This document shows, piece after piece, positions 4,962-5,094 of a DNA stretch of 5,094 nt. How positions within the stretch are numbered: the stretch's first letter is position 1; each line of letters starts with the position of its first letter. Position numbers and translations under genes: made by a program. The notes under the pieces are model-generated. The model had not been told where the DNA came from. It saw only the letters and a list, made by a program, of their open reading frames with translations, and ran no database searches. The stretch is from a bacterium (GTDB taxonomy: Bacteria > SZUA-79 > Acidulodesulfobacterales > Acidulodesulfobacteraceae), in contig JAJYQZ010000092.1 of NCBI GenBank assembly GCA_021794335.1, positions 1 through 5,094 on the forward strand, read 5' to 3'.

Positions 4962-5094
4962 TCAATCGTTAAAATCCCACTTTAAAACGGCTCTCCCGTT
5001 CACTCCCGTAATGATTAGTTTAATCCATTTGGTAGCGGGGCTTATTAATAACTTTTTATTTTTTTTATTATAATATCTTGGAAATTTAATTATA
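4962..5094 (-). CDS. Possible C-terminal end of an unidentified gene upstream of nadB
   Basis: On the minus strand a reading frame is open from the window edge to a TGA at 4964-4962, giving 43 residues ending in LIITGVNGRAVLKWDFND. The last 28 residues have fairly balanced composition, but the first part is Lys/Asn/Tyr-rich and translates an A-rich tract that looks non-coding. I recognise no family. If real, it would end 61 bases before nadB and could share its transcript. A 43-codon open frame in AT-rich DNA has limited weight, and the stretch may simply be the nadB leader and promoter region. Confidence 0.22.
   Translation of the reverse strand, partial: IIKFPRYYNKKNKKLLISPATKWIKLIITGVNGRAVLKWDFND

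Noticed and set aside
5011..5073. Plus-strand 20-residue hydrophobic peptide frame starting at ATG 5011
   Set aside because: No ribosome site is present and the Phe/Leu content comes from a T-rich tract; too short to support.
4901..5094. Possible structured NAD-sensing leader or NadR-type operator upstream of nadB
   Set aside because: Only a weak five-pair stem (AACGG/CCGTT, 4986-5000) is seen, with no recognisable riboswitch core or clear palindromic operator.

Overview
The window is AT-rich bacterial DNA with compact genes, frequent GTG starts and long AT-rich intergenic gaps. Gene content points to a Gram-negative anaerobe or microaerophile, most likely in the broad deltaproteobacterial (Desulfobacterota-like) range. 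The evidence is a small flavoprotein closely resembling the FMN-binding protein of Desulfovibrio vulgaris, a type IV pilin-like protein with a classical N-terminal helix, and the housekeeping genes queC, nadB and pstC. The lineage is an inference; no rRNA or other phylogenetic marker is present.

Layout. At 1-300 (minus) lies the N-terminal 100 residues of PstC, a phosphate ABC transporter permease that runs off the left edge. A 236-base divergent spacer holds an extended -10 for pstC, a GC-rich hairpin and a -10 element just ahead of queC. queC (537-1274, plus) makes 7-cyano-7-deazaguanine for queuosine. It converges on a small FMN-binding protein gene (1347-1718, minus), and a 27-bp perfect inverted repeat between them acts as a shared bidirectional terminator and overlaps the flavoprotein's stop codon. 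A second divergent spacer (1719-1956) carries promoters for the flavoprotein and for a pilin-like gene (1957-2691, plus). The pilin converges, across a CCCTCTCCC/GGGAGGGGG hairpin, on a gene for a 73-residue very basic protein of unknown function (2816-3037, minus, GTG start). Upstream of that on the same strand is nadB, L-aspartate oxidase (3257-4900, minus, GTG start). Beyond nadB, 4901-5094 holds at most the tail of another minus-strand reading frame, with weak support.

No gene-free stretch exceeds 300 bases. I see no tRNA, rRNA, CRISPR array, transposase or recognisable riboswitch. The genes do not form one pathway: they are separate units for phosphate uptake, tRNA modification, a flavin protein, a surface or secretion pilin, and NAD synthesis. 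I found no convincing new multi-gene system. The points most worth a second look are the two palindromic intergenic elements, the atypical Ala-before-Phe prepilin cleavage site with a possible sigma-54 promoter, the small basic protein, and the start-site oddities of queC and nadB.
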